From NCBI GenBank assembly GCA_013694495.1, contig JACDCH010000199.1:1-40068 (forward strand): 40,068 nt of DNA, read 5' to 3'. The position numbers were made by a program, and so were the translations under genes. Shown piece by piece: positions 15,660-24,949 of this stretch. Origin of the DNA: Acidimicrobiia bacterium (lineage in GTDB: Bacteria > Actinomycetota > Acidimicrobiia > Acidimicrobiales > JACDCH01). Numbering within the stretch: the first letter of the stretch is position 1; every line of letters begins with the position of its first letter. Below the pieces are notes generated by a model that was given only the letters and a program-made list of their open reading frames with translations, searched no databases and was not told where the DNA came from.

Positions 15660-16864
15660 GCGCCACGAGCAATGGAGGAGAACGTTCGATCTCGCTCGCC
15701 GAGCTCACGCAGCCCGTAGGTCGCGCTGACCCTCAGAAGACTCCCGACAGGACCTTCTCGTATATCGACATATCAGCGATCGATTCGGAGACGAAGCGCG
15801 TAATCAGTCCGCAGCGAATTCTTGGAATCGATGCGCCAAGCCGAGCGCGTCAAAGCGTGCGGGCAGGCGACATTCTGGTCTCGACGGTTCGACCGAACCT
15901 CAACGCTGTCGCGCTACTCGACGAATCGCACGAGGGGTCGGTGGCTTCGACCGGCTTCTGTGTGCTCCGTCCAGATCCTGGAGTCCTAGACGCCGACTAC
16001 GCCTTCCACTGGGTACGCACCGCTCAGTTCGTCGGTGAACTGATGCAGCACGCAACCGGCGCCAGCTACCCCGCCGTGACCGACAAGGTTGTGAGGCGCA
16101 CGGCTATCCGACTGCCATCGATCGGGGACCAGCGGCGGATTGCAGCGGTGCTGAACGCGGCCGATGCGCTCCGAGCCAAGCGCCGCGAGGCCGTTGCCGC
16201 GCTCGGCGGCCTCACCCAGGCGATCTTCATAGACATGTTCGGCGATCCGATGACCAACTCTAAGGGCTGGCCAGAGAATCGGACGCTGGCGGCGATCGCA
16301 GATGTCGCCTCGGGCATTACCAAGGGTCGGAGGGCATGGGACGAGCCTTTGATCGAGGTGCCTTACCTAGCGGTGGTCAATGTTCAGGACGGGCACATCC
16401 GGCTCGACCCCGTGAAGACGATTGATGTCACGGCAGCGGAGCTCGATCGATACGCGCTTGAGCGGGGCGACATACTTCTCACTGAGGGAGGCGATCCAGA
16501 CAAGCTGGGGCGCGGCGCAGTGTGGGGTGGCGAGATTGAGCCGTGCATTCACCAGAACCACATCTTTCGGGTTCGGATCACCGATGAGTCGATGTCGCCC
16601 GAGTACGTGAGCCGACTCCTCGGCAGTCAGCGCGGCAAGCGCTACTTCCTCCGCATGGCGAAGCAGACCACCGGCATCGCATCCATCAACATGACGCAGC
16701 TGAAGTCGTTCCCCGTCCTCGAACCGCCTCGTGAACTCCAGGCGGAGTTCATCCGCCGGGCAGCCACGGTTGCCGCCGCGGTTGAACGAAGTGGTGATTC
16801 CCAGAGGGCGCTCGACACCCTCTTCGCCTCCCTCCAGCAGCGAGCATTCCGAGGCGACCTCTGA
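15653..16864 (+). CDS. hsdS: type I restriction-modification specificity subunit S
   Basis: Two TRD/conserved-helix units: ...RAGDILVSTVRPNLN...IRLPSIGDQRRIAAVLNAADALRAKRREAVAALGGLTQAIFIDMFGDP... and ...PVLEPPRELQAEFIRRAATVAAAVERSGDSQRALDTLFASLQQRAFRGDL. Confidence 0.93.
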   Translation: MVSATSNGGERSISLAELTQPVGRADPQKTPDRTFSYIDISAIDSETKRVISPQRILGIDAPSRARQSVRAGDILVSTVRPNLNAVALLDESHEGSVASTGFCVLRPDPGVLDADYAFHWVRTAQFVGELMQHATGASYPAVTDKVVRRTAIRLPSIGDQRRIAAVLNAADALRAKRREAVAALGGLTQAIFIDMFGDPMTNSKGWPENRTLAAIADVASGITKGRRAWDEPLIEVPYLAVVNVQDGHIRLDPVKTIDVTAAELDRYALERGDILLTEGGDPDKLGRGAVWGGEIEPCIHQNHIFRVRITDESMSPEYVSRLLGSQRGKRYFLRMAKQTTGIASINMTQLKSFPVLEPPRELQAEFIRRAATVAAAVERSGDSQRALDTLFASLQQRAFRGDL

Positions 16865-19800
16865 TGGCGTCGCAGTTCGCCTTCCTGGAAGCAGAGTTCG
16901 GTGACTTCTATGACCTGTCGGGGAAGGCCGAGTCGTACTGCCTGGGCGATCCAACAGCCGGGATGATCTACGCCCGCAAGGCGCTCGAATCCATGGTCAC
17001 ATGGGCGTTCGAGTTCGACAAGGCATTCACGCTGCCGTTCGAGGCCAACCTCAACGCCTACCTGCACGAGCCGTCCTTCAAGAACCTGCACAGCGGCAAC
17101 CTGTTCAAGGCCGCCCGGAAGATTCAGCAGGTGGGGAACCGGGCGGCGCACGACACCAAGCCTCCGTCGCGTACCGATGCGGTCGAGGTGCTCTCGGCGC
17201 TGTTCAAGATCAGCATGTGGTTCGGGCACCGCTACGGCCGCACCTCCAAGCCCGACCTGTCGACGAGATTCGACCCGAACCTGCTGCCCGACACCCCGGA
17301 GGCGGCGCGCCGCACCCGCAAGGAGCGCGAGGAGCTCGAACAGCGTCTCGACGACGAGGTCGCGCTAGCCGCCGAGGCCAAGGCCGCGCTGGCCGCAGCC
17401 GAGCACAGCCTGGCCGAACTCGAGGCTTCCCATGCAGCGCTCGTCGCTCAGGTCGCGGCGGCGAAGAAGGCGGCTGAGCAAACCGTTCCCGACGAAGCGT
17501 TCGACTGGTCCGAGCACGAGACCCGGCAGTGGAAGATCGACCACCTCCTGGCCGAGGCCGGCTGGAACGTCGACGCACCGAACGTCCGGGAGTTCGAGGT
17601 CACCGGGATGCCGACCGAGTCCGGCCTTGGGTACGTCGACTACGTGCTGTGGGGTGACGATGGTCTGCCCCTCGGCGTCGTCGAGGCGAAGAAGACGCTG
17701 AAGTCACCCGACGTCGGCCAGCAGCAGGCGAAGCTCTATGCCGACTGCCTGGAGCAGATGTTCGGACAGCGACCGCTCATCTTCGCCACCAACGGCTACG
17801 AGCATTGGATCTGGGACGACACCCGCTACCCGAAGCGGTCGGTACAGGGATTCTGGACCGAGGACGAGCTCGCTCTGGCGATCCAGCGCCGCTCGAACCG
17901 CAAGCCGCTGTCCTCGTTGAGCGTGAACACCGCCATCGCCGGGCGTCCGTACCAAGAGCGGGCCATCCGCTCCATCGCCGAGCACTTCGACGACGACAAC
18001 CAGCGCAAGGCGCTGCTGGTCATGGCGACCGGCTCGGGCAAGACCCGCACGACCATCGCACTGGTCGACCTGTTGATGCGGGCCAACTGGGTCAAGCGGG
18101 TCCTGTTCCTTGCCGACCGCACCGCCCTGGTGAACCAGGCGGTCAACGCCTTCAAGGCCCACCTGCCCGACTCGTCGCCGGTCAACCTCGTGACCGAACC
18201 GAACGAGGAGGGCCGCGTCTACGTGTCGACGTACCAGACGATGGTCGGCAAGATCGACGAGTTCGTCGGCGATGGCACCCGGCGCTTCGGCGTCGGGCAC
18301 TTCGACCTGGTGATCATCGACGAGGCCCACCGGTCCGTGTACCGCAAGTACCGGGGCATCTTCGAGTACTTCGACTCGCTCCTCGTCGGACTCACCGCCA
18401 CGCCGCGCGAGGAGGTCGACAAGAACACCTATGAGCTGTTCGACCTCGCGCCGGGCATGCCGACCGATGAGTACTCGCTCGACGACGCCATCGACGACGG
18501 CTACCTCGTCCCGCCGAAGGCCCTGTCGATCGCACTCGGGTTCGTGCGCGAGGGGATTCGCTACGACGAACTCTCCGAGGACGAGAAGGACCAGTGGGAC
18601 GAGATCGACTGGGGCGAGGACGAGGAGGGCAACCCGCTCGACCCGCCCGACGATGTCTCGGCGGCCGCGGTCAACAAGTTCCTCTTCAACACCGACACCG
18701 TCGACAAGGTGCTCGCGCACCTCATGACCGACGGGATCAGGGTCGCTGGTGGCGACCGGCTCGGCAAGACGATCATCTTCGCCAAGAACCAGCGCCACGC
18801 CGACTTCATCGGAGAGCGCTTCGATGCCAACTATCCCCAGTACAAGGGCGGGTTCGCTCGCGTCATCACCCACTCGGTCAACTACGGCCAGAGCCTCATC
18901 GACGCCTTCTCGATCGCCGAGAAGGTGCCGCACCTCGCCATCTCGGTGGACATGCTCGACACCGGCATCGACGTGCCCGAGGTCGTCAACCTCGTGTTCT
19001 TCAAGCTCGTGCGCTCCAAGACCAAGTTCTGGCAGATGCTCGGCCGCGGCACCCGGCTCTGTGAGGACCTGTTCGGCCCCGGCGACCACAAGACCGAGTT
19101 CAAGGTCTTCGACTTCTGCCAGAACCTCGAGTACTTCAGCCAGAACATCGCTCCTGCCGAGGCCGCCAGCGGTCCACCGTTGAAGGAAGAGATCTTCACG
19201 GCACGCCTCGATCTGATCAAGGCCTTCGACACCCTCAAGATCGATCGTCCGGCGCGCGACTTCGTCGTCGGAGACCTCGTCATCACTATCGACTCGATGA
19301 ACACGAACAACTTCCTCGTGCGGCCCCACGCCGAGCTCGTCGAACGGTTCAAGGACCCAGGCGCTTGGCAGGTTCTCACAGTCACCGACGTCGCCGACCT
19401 CGCCAACCGGGTGGCCAAGCTCCCCGACCAGCTCGATCCCGAGCACGTGGACGCCAAGCGCTTCGACGTCCTCGTGCTCAACTGCCAGCTCGGGCTCCTC
19501 AACGGCCTGCCGTACGAGCAACTCCGGCGCCGCATCGTCGACATCGCCAGTGCCCTCGAAGACCAGCAGACCATCCCTGCCATCGCGGAACAGCTCGAAC
19601 TCATCCAGGCGGTCCAAGCCGACGAGTGGTGGGTCGACGCCACCTACTCGATGCTCGAAGAGGTTCGACGCAAGCTCCGCCTGTTGGTCCCACTCATCGA
19701 GCGCTCGAAGAAGCACATCATCTACACGAAGCTCACGGACACCATGGGCGACGCCACTGAGATCGATCTCCCCGGCACCGCCTCGGACTTCGCTCAGTTC

Positions 19801-20274
19801 CGGCGCAAGGCAGAAGCGTTCCTCAAGGACCACCTCGGCGAAGAGATCGTCGCCAAGGTCCGAAGCGGCGCACCTCTCACGGCGGCCGACATCGACGAGC
19901 TCCAGCGCATCCTCGTCGCCGCCGGAGTCGGCAACGACGACACCTTCGCCGAAGCCTCTACCAAGGCTGGCAGCTTCGGGCTGTTCATCCGCTCGATCGT
20001 CGGCCTCGACCGCGCCGCCGCCAAGGCCGCCTTCGCCGACTTCCTCGACGACAAGCGCTACACCGCCAACCAGATCCGCTTCGTCACCCTGATCATCGAC
20101 GAGTTCACAGCCCGAGGCGTCGTCGACGCCCGGCGGATCTACGAGTCGCCGTACGACGGGCTCGCTCCAGAGGGACCTGAGGATCTGTTCAGCGAGCAGG
20201 ACCTCGACCGACTCTTCGCCTCTCTTCGCACGCTGACCGAGAACGCATCTGCCGACCTGGAGACCGACGCATGA
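16864..20274 (+). CDS. hsdR: type I restriction endonuclease subunit R with N-terminal DUF4145-like region
   Basis: N-terminal YARKALESMVTWAF...VGNRAAHD; nuclease VDYVLWGDDGLPLGVVEAKKT; SF2 motor LLVMATGSGKTRTTIAL, VIIDEAHRSVYRKYR, LLVGLTATP. Confidence 0.95.
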   Translation: MASQFAFLEAEFGDFYDLSGKAESYCLGDPTAGMIYARKALESMVTWAFEFDKAFTLPFEANLNAYLHEPSFKNLHSGNLFKAARKIQQVGNRAAHDTKPPSRTDAVEVLSALFKISMWFGHRYGRTSKPDLSTRFDPNLLPDTPEAARRTRKEREELEQRLDDEVALAAEAKAALAAAEHSLAELEASHAALVAQVAAAKKAAEQTVPDEAFDWSEHETRQWKIDHLLAEAGWNVDAPNVREFEVTGMPTESGLGYVDYVLWGDDGLPLGVVEAKKTLKSPDVGQQQAKLYADCLEQMFGQRPLIFATNGYEHWIWDDTRYPKRSVQGFWTEDELALAIQRRSNRKPLSSLSVNTAIAGRPYQERAIRSIAEHFDDDNQRKALLVMATGSGKTRTTIALVDLLMRANWVKRVLFLADRTALVNQAVNAFKAHLPDSSPVNLVTEPNEEGRVYVSTYQTMVGKIDEFVGDGTRRFGVGHFDLVIIDEAHRSVYRKYRGIFEYFDSLLVGLTATPREEVDKNTYELFDLAPGMPTDEYSLDDAIDDGYLVPPKALSIALGFVREGIRYDELSEDEKDQWDEIDWGEDEEGNPLDPPDDVSAAAVNKFLFNTDTVDKVLAHLMTDGIRVAGGDRLGKTIIFAKNQRHADFIGERFDANYPQYKGGFARVITHSVNYGQSLIDAFSIAEKVPHLAISVDMLDTGIDVPEVVNLVFFKLVRSKTKFWQMLGRGTRLCEDLFGPGDHKTEFKVFDFCQNLEYFSQNIAPAEAASGPPLKEEIFTARLDLIKAFDTLKIDRPARDFVVGDLVITIDSMNTNNFLVRPHAELVERFKDPGAWQVLTVTDVADLANRVAKLPDQLDPEHVDAKRFDVLVLNCQLGLLNGLPYEQLRRRIVDIASALEDQQTIPAIAEQLELIQAVQADEWWVDATYSMLEEVRRKLRLLVPLIERSKKHIIYTKLTDTMGDATEIDLPGTASDFAQFRRKAEAFLKDHLGEEIVAKVRSGAPLTAADIDELQRILVAAGVGNDDTFAEASTKAGSFGLFIRSIVGLDRAAAKAAFADFLDDKRYTANQIRFVTLIIDEFTARGVVDARRIYESPYDGLAPEGPEDLFSEQDLDRLFASLRTLTENASADLETDA

Positions 20275-22550
20275 GCACCCAGCGCTTCTCGCATACCCAG
20301 TACCCGATCAACTCGCTGGTCGAGCAGATCGACAGCGGCGAGCTGAGCCTGCCCGACCTCCAGCGACCGTTCGTCTGGAACCGGTCGCGTGTCCGCGACC
20401 TCTTCGACTCGCTCTACCACGGCTATCCCGCCGGGTACTTCCTGTTCTGGTCGACGCCTGCGGCGGTCGACAGCCACTCGGTGGCGACGTCGGGCGGCAA
20501 GTCACAAGTCCTCAAGATGATCGTGGATGGCCAGCAGCGGTTGACCAGTCTCTACGCGGTCCTGAAGGCCAAGGACGTGGTGACCGAGGACAACGAACTC
20601 CAACAGATGCGGATCTCGTTCAACCCGTTCACCGAGGAGTTCGCCGTCGCAGACGCGGCCCGTGCCAACGATCCTGAGTGGCTCACGAGCATCTCCGAGA
20701 TCTGGAACTCGCCGAAGGGCGAATACGGATTCATCAGCTCCTTCATCAAGGGCGTTCGTGAGAACCGCGGCCTCACCGATGACGAAGAACAGCTCGTCGG
20801 TGAGCGACTCGGGCACCTCGCCGGGCTGAAGAACTACCAGTTCTCTGCGCTCGAACTCTCGGCCGACCTCGACATTGATGACGTCGCCGAAGTGTTCGTG
20901 CGGATCAACTCGGCGGGCATCGATCTGAATAGCGCCGACTTCATTCTCACTCTGATGTCGGTCCACGTGAAGGAGGCTCGCCACGAACTCGAGGACTTTG
21001 CCCGCGAAGCCAAGATCCCGTCGACGAAGGGCGCATCGCCGTACAACCACTTCCATTCGCCGTCGCCCGACCAACTCCTCCGCGTCGCGGTCGGCCTCGG
21101 CCTGAAGCGTGGGGTGCTCCAGAACGCGTACCAGGCGCTGCGGGGCCGTGATCCGAAGACCAAGGAGGTGTCGGAGGCGCTGAGGGACGAGCAATTCGCC
21201 AAGCTGCTCGCCGCCCAAGAGCACGTGCTAGACCTCACCAACTGGGCCGACTACATGATCGCGGTGAAGCGGGCCGGCTACCGATCCGGCGACATGCTCA
21301 CCTCCAAGAACAACTTCCTGTACTGCTACCTGTTCTTCCTCATGGGCCGTCACGAGTACGGCGTCGGCAAGAGCGAACTGCGCGAGGCGATCGCCCGTTG
21401 GTTCTTCATGGCGTCGCTCACCGGTCGGTATACCGGAAGCCCCGAGACGATCCTCGAGGCCGACCTACGACGGTTCTCCGATGCGGAGACCGCCGATGAC
21501 TTCGTCTCCGTCCTCGACGGAGTCATTGACACTCAACTCACGTCCGACTTCTGGAGCGTGACGCTGCCGGACCTGCTGGATTCGTCCGCAGCGTGGAGCC
21601 CCTACCTGTTCGGGTACTACGCCAGTCTCAACCTGCTCGAGGCCAGGGCCCTGTTCTCGAACATGAAGATCAACGAGCTGTTCGACCCCGGCGTCAAGCA
21701 GACCAAGAGCCCCGTCGAGCGACACCACCTCTTCCCGAAGGCCTACCTCTCGTCGATTGGCATCACCGGGACCACGCGCACGAACCAGATCTGCAACTTC
21801 GCGTTCGTCGAGTGGGCCGACAACATCGCCATCTCGGACACGAAGCCGGCCGAGTACTTCCCGGAGTACTTCGCCAAGCTGCCACCGAGCGACCAGGAGC
21901 AGGCCCGGTTCTGGCACGCCCTTCCTCCCGGGTGGGAAGACATGGAGTACTTCGAGTTCCTCCGGGAGCGCCGGAAGCGGATGGCCAAGGTTGTCGAGAA
22001 GGGATTCGAGCGGCTCCGGTCCGGTGTCCCGCACGAGACGAAGCCGCACGAAGCGGCGCTCCCGACGGTCTCGGACCTCCTCCGGCACATGGAGACCAAC
22101 CGGGTCGAGTTCAAGCGGTCGGCGCGCGCTTCGCTCGAGAACGACGCCCCCGAGAAGGTCATCAACGAGGGCGTCGTCAAGACCGTCGCTGCGTTCCTGA
22201 ACTCGTCGGGCGGGACACTCGCAATCGGCATCACTGACGACGGCGACATCTGCGGCATCCAGCCCGACCTCGACTACAAGCACCAAGACCTCGACGGCTA
22301 CCAGAACTGGCTGACGACGCTCCTCGTCAACAGCATCGGCGGGGGTGCGGTCGGGGCGCACGCCGGAATCCGTCTCGAGCCGGTGGGCTCCGAGGTCGTC
22401 TGCCTCGTCGATGTCTCGCCGTCGCCCGTTCCGGTCTACGCGAAGACCACGAAGGGCGACGTCTGCTTCTACGTCCGCATGAACAACACGACGAGGATGC
22501 TGGAGGGCCCTGACCTCCCCGCCTACATCGACGGCCACTGGAAGAAGTAG
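20271..22550 (+). CDS. DUF262 (GmrSD-like) - HNH-like - AlbA_2/Schlafen-type fusion protein
   Basis: LPDLQRPFVWNRSRVRDLFDSLYHGYPAGYFLFW and IVDGQQRLTSLYAVLKA (DUF262); VERHHLFPKAYL (HNH-like); C-terminal ETNRVEFKRSARAS...VVKTVAAFLNSSGGTLAIGITDDGDICGI (AlbA_2). Start overlaps hsdR stop (ATGA). Confidence 0.88.
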   Translation: MSTQRFSHTQYPINSLVEQIDSGELSLPDLQRPFVWNRSRVRDLFDSLYHGYPAGYFLFWSTPAAVDSHSVATSGGKSQVLKMIVDGQQRLTSLYAVLKAKDVVTEDNELQQMRISFNPFTEEFAVADAARANDPEWLTSISEIWNSPKGEYGFISSFIKGVRENRGLTDDEEQLVGERLGHLAGLKNYQFSALELSADLDIDDVAEVFVRINSAGIDLNSADFILTLMSVHVKEARHELEDFAREAKIPSTKGASPYNHFHSPSPDQLLRVAVGLGLKRGVLQNAYQALRGRDPKTKEVSEALRDEQFAKLLAAQEHVLDLTNWADYMIAVKRAGYRSGDMLTSKNNFLYCYLFFLMGRHEYGVGKSELREAIARWFFMASLTGRYTGSPETILEADLRRFSDAETADDFVSVLDGVIDTQLTSDFWSVTLPDLLDSSAAWSPYLFGYYASLNLLEARALFSNMKINELFDPGVKQTKSPVERHHLFPKAYLSSIGITGTTRTNQICNFAFVEWADNIAISDTKPAEYFPEYFAKLPPSDQEQARFWHALPPGWEDMEYFEFLRERRKRMAKVVEKGFERLRSGVPHETKPHEAALPTVSDLLRHMETNRVEFKRSARASLENDAPEKVINEGVVKTVAAFLNSSGGTLAIGITDDGDICGIQPDLDYKHQDLDGYQNWLTTLLVNSIGGGAVGAHAGIRLEPVGSEVVCLVDVSPSPVPVYAKTTKGDVCFYVRMNNTTRMLEGPDLPAYIDGHWKK

Positions 22551-22560
22551 GCGCCGGACC

Positions 22561-23307
22561 GTGTCCCATCCGCTCGCCACCTCGGTCGACTGGTTCGAGG
22601 AGGGCCAGTGGCCGGCGCTCAGGTGCGGATTGTGCGGACGTGGACGGCTGAGTGTTGAGGGGGATGAACGGACCAGCGAGGACGGACAGTCCGAACGCCT
22701 ACATAGCCACGAAGCCTGGGAGCCGGAATGGATCTCCGGGACGTTCTCAGCGACTCTGCAATGCACCGACCCCGAGTGCGCCGATCGCGCTGAGTGTGTG
22801 GGCGAATGGCGCGTTGACTACGCATCTCGGAGCCGGCACGGCGAGCAGTACGCGAACCATTTCAAGATTCGAGCCGTGTGGCCCTCGCCGGTGCTGATCG
22901 ACCTTCCGGACGGCACGCCGGACCAGGTCCGGGACTTGGTGAAGTCGGCTGCGGCAATCCTTTGGCTCGATCCAAGCTCAGCGGCGAACCGGCTGCGCAC
23001 CAGCATCGAGCACCTCCTGACCGCCCAGCACGTAAACCGTCAGAAGCGGGCCCCGAACAAGAAGCTTCACAAGCACAGCCTTCACGAACGCATCGATCTA
23101 TTTCGAGCGAGGCGTCCGGATGTGGCCGAGCAACTTGAGGCGGTGAAGTGGATCGGCAACGAAGGCAGTCACGAGGAGGGCCTGTCAGTCGACCAGGTTC
23201 TGGCCGGGGCGGAGCACCTCGAACACGCGTTGGACCTTCTGTACGACCCCGCACCGGCGACTCTCAAAGCGCGCGCTCGGAAGATCAACAAGCGGCGCGG
23301 TCTCTGA
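22561..23307 (+). CDS. DUF4145-like protein with Cys-rich N-terminus
   Basis: CGLCGRGRL...LQCTDPEC (zinc-ribbon-like), then ...SAANRLRTSIEHLLTAQ...EQLEAVKWIGNEGSHEEGLSVDQVLAGAEHLEHALDLLYD (DUF4145 pattern). Confidence 0.75.
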   Translation: MSHPLATSVDWFEEGQWPALRCGLCGRGRLSVEGDERTSEDGQSERLHSHEAWEPEWISGTFSATLQCTDPECADRAECVGEWRVDYASRSRHGEQYANHFKIRAVWPSPVLIDLPDGTPDQVRDLVKSAAAILWLDPSSAANRLRTSIEHLLTAQHVNRQKRAPNKKLHKHSLHERIDLFRARRPDVAEQLEAVKWIGNEGSHEEGLSVDQVLAGAEHLEHALDLLYDPAPATLKARARKINKRRGL

Positions 23308-23322
23308 CCAGCAGGGGTGGGC

Positions 23323-23345
23323 GATCTCTACCGGATCTCTACCGG
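23323..23345 (+). repeat. Right-end copy of GATCTCTACCGGATCTCTACCG (candidate integrase arm/Xis site)
   Basis: Same 22-mer as at 618; followed by inverted-like CGGGTAGACATCGGGTAGATC. Confidence 0.6.
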
Positions 23346-23462
23346 ACGGGTAGACATCGGGTAGATCTGGGCAACACCGTTCAGCACGCCTAACACACGA
23401 ATGCCCTGTTCAGAGGCACTTTTTGGCATCGTCCAACACCGTCCGAAAGGGCGCTGTTCACA

Positions 23463-23484
23463 GTTCAAGTCCCCCCTCGCCCAC
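23463..23484 (+). repeat. attR of element A / att copy 2 (tRNA-Leu 3'-end duplicate)
   Basis: GTTCAAGTCCCCCCTCGCCCAC identical to 551-572; upstream GTCCGAAAGG (23441-23450) also matches tRNA variable arm (533-542). Confidence 0.88.
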
Positions 23485-23554
23485 TCAGGACGGGGTATCT
23501 GTCCCGGGAACCGAAGGCGACGACGACGGGCTGAGCGTCGCGGACGGTGGGTCG

Positions 23555-23927
23555 ATGACCGACCCACGCACGGAGTACCGCCCTCCACCACCTCCCCGTC
23601 GACGACCCCCCATCGAGCCGGTGGTCCTGGGCTGTCGTCACTCCCGATCCGAGCGGCCGGGTCCAGCTCCCCGCCGCCGCAATCGAGGTCCTCGGCGCCG
23701 GGCCCGCCCGCGCCCGCATGGCCGGCGGTGTGCTCGTCCTGCGCCAGGTGGATGGACCGGGACGTCGGCTCGGGATCGACCGTCGCGGTCGGTGCTACCG
23801 GCCCGCCTGGCTCCGCCGACCAGCGGTTCTCGTCGCCACCGATGCAGCCGCGGCCGTCGTCCTCGTCGCCGACGCTGCGGTTCTCGGTCCGATCGGCGAG
23901 CAGTTGGCTCGGGCGGCCCGGACATGA
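23555..23927 (+). pseudogene. small AbrB-like/two-repeat protein gene, copy B (apparent +1 frameshift)
   Basis: MTDPRT... from ATG 23555 then, in another frame, SSRWSWAVVTPDPSGRVQLPAAAIEVLG...RLGIDRRGRCYRPAWLRRPAVLVATDAAAAVVLVADAAVLGPIGEQL; alignable to copy C at 31293. Confidence 0.5.
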
Positions 23928-24949
23928 ACGCCCGGCACCTTCGGGCCCGGGCGCTGCTCGCCGAGGCCCACGAACTCGGCGTCGACCTCGCCGATCTCCT
24001 CGCCGCGGCCGAACCCGTCGACCTTCCCACCCTCGCCGGATGGATCACCGAGATCGAGACGACCTTCACCCCGTCGACGGCCCGGACCTACCGGCCCTAC
24101 TGGAACCTCGCTATCCGGATGCTGGGTGATCGACGCCTCGCCGAGCTCACCCCCGGCGACCTCGCCGCCGTCGTCCAGGCCGCCGGCGACCGGGCCCGGG
24201 CCAGCCGGCCCACCAGTAGCGGCCGGTCCGCCGAGGAGACCTGCGTCGCCGCCCTCCGAGCGCTCTGCGGCCGCGCCCTCGCCGCGGGACAACTCCGCGT
24301 CGACCCCGCCGCTACCCTCACCAAGCCCCGCAGGGCACGCAGCCGCCGACGGGCCCTCGACGACGCCGAGATCGCTGAGCTCGCCGACGCCGTGCGCCTC
24401 ACCAGCCGCGACCCGGCCCTCGACCTGCTCCTCGTCCGCTTCCACCTCGAGACCGGCGCCCGACGCCAGGGCGCGCTTCGCGTCGGGCCCGGTGATCTCG
24501 ACCGGCGGCGGTCCACGGTGTGGCTGCGCGAGAAGCACGGCGACCAACGCGAACAGCCCGCCTCGCCCTCACTCCTCGCCGCGCTCGACCGGCTGCATCG
24601 CGGCCGCACGACCGGCACTGACGACCGGCTGTTCATCGACCGCAGCGGGACAGCGATCACCGCCCGCCACTACGACCTGTTCTTCACCCGGGCGCGCTCG
24701 GTGCTCACCTGGGATCCCCGCACACCGGTCTCGGCCCACGTGCTCCGCCACACGGCCATCACCAACGTCGCCCGACTCGCCGGCTACGCCGTCGCCCAGA
24801 CTTTCGCCGGCCACACCCCACCCACCGTCACGGGCCGCTACATCCACGCCAGCCCTGCCGAGGTCGCAGCTGCGGTCGCCGCGCTCACCGGCGAACCCCA
24901 TCCGCTCGCGAGCGGTCCCGCGGCTCGCCGTCGGTGCGCTCGTGGGTAG
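23924..24949 (+). CDS. compact tyrosine recombinase, copy B
   Basis: ETGARRQGAL, WLREKHGDQREQPAS, SAHVLRHTAITNVARLAGYAVAQTFAGHTPPTVTGRYIH: R-K-HxxR-H-Y catalytic pattern; start overlaps the upstream stop. Confidence 0.9.
   Translation: MNARHLRARALLAEAHELGVDLADLLAAAEPVDLPTLAGWITEIETTFTPSTARTYRPYWNLAIRMLGDRRLAELTPGDLAAVVQAAGDRARASRPTSSGRSAEETCVAALRALCGRALAAGQLRVDPAATLTKPRRARSRRRALDDAEIAELADAVRLTSRDPALDLLLVRFHLETGARRQGALRVGPGDLDRRRSTVWLREKHGDQREQPASPSLLAALDRLHRGRTTGTDDRLFIDRSGTAITARHYDLFFTRARSVLTWDPRTPVSAHVLRHTAITNVARLAGYAVAQTFAGHTPPTVTGRYIHASPAEVAAAVAALTGEPHPLASGPAARRRCARG

Larger units (their letters stand above)
572..23484. mobile_element. Element A: putative tRNA-Leu-integrated mobilizable element (integrase, xis-like, MobF relaxase, toxin-antitoxin, type I RM cargo)
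   Basis: Bounded by exact 22-bp direct repeats, one in a tRNA 3' end; contains tyrosine integrase, excisionase-like protein and MobF relaxase; no T4SS genes recognised. Confidence 0.8.

Noticed and set aside
17704-19833. 709-aa minus-strand ORF opposite hsdR
   Set aside because: Antisense shadow ORF (Val/Glu/Asp/Leu-rich), contradicted by clear HsdR motifs on the plus strand.
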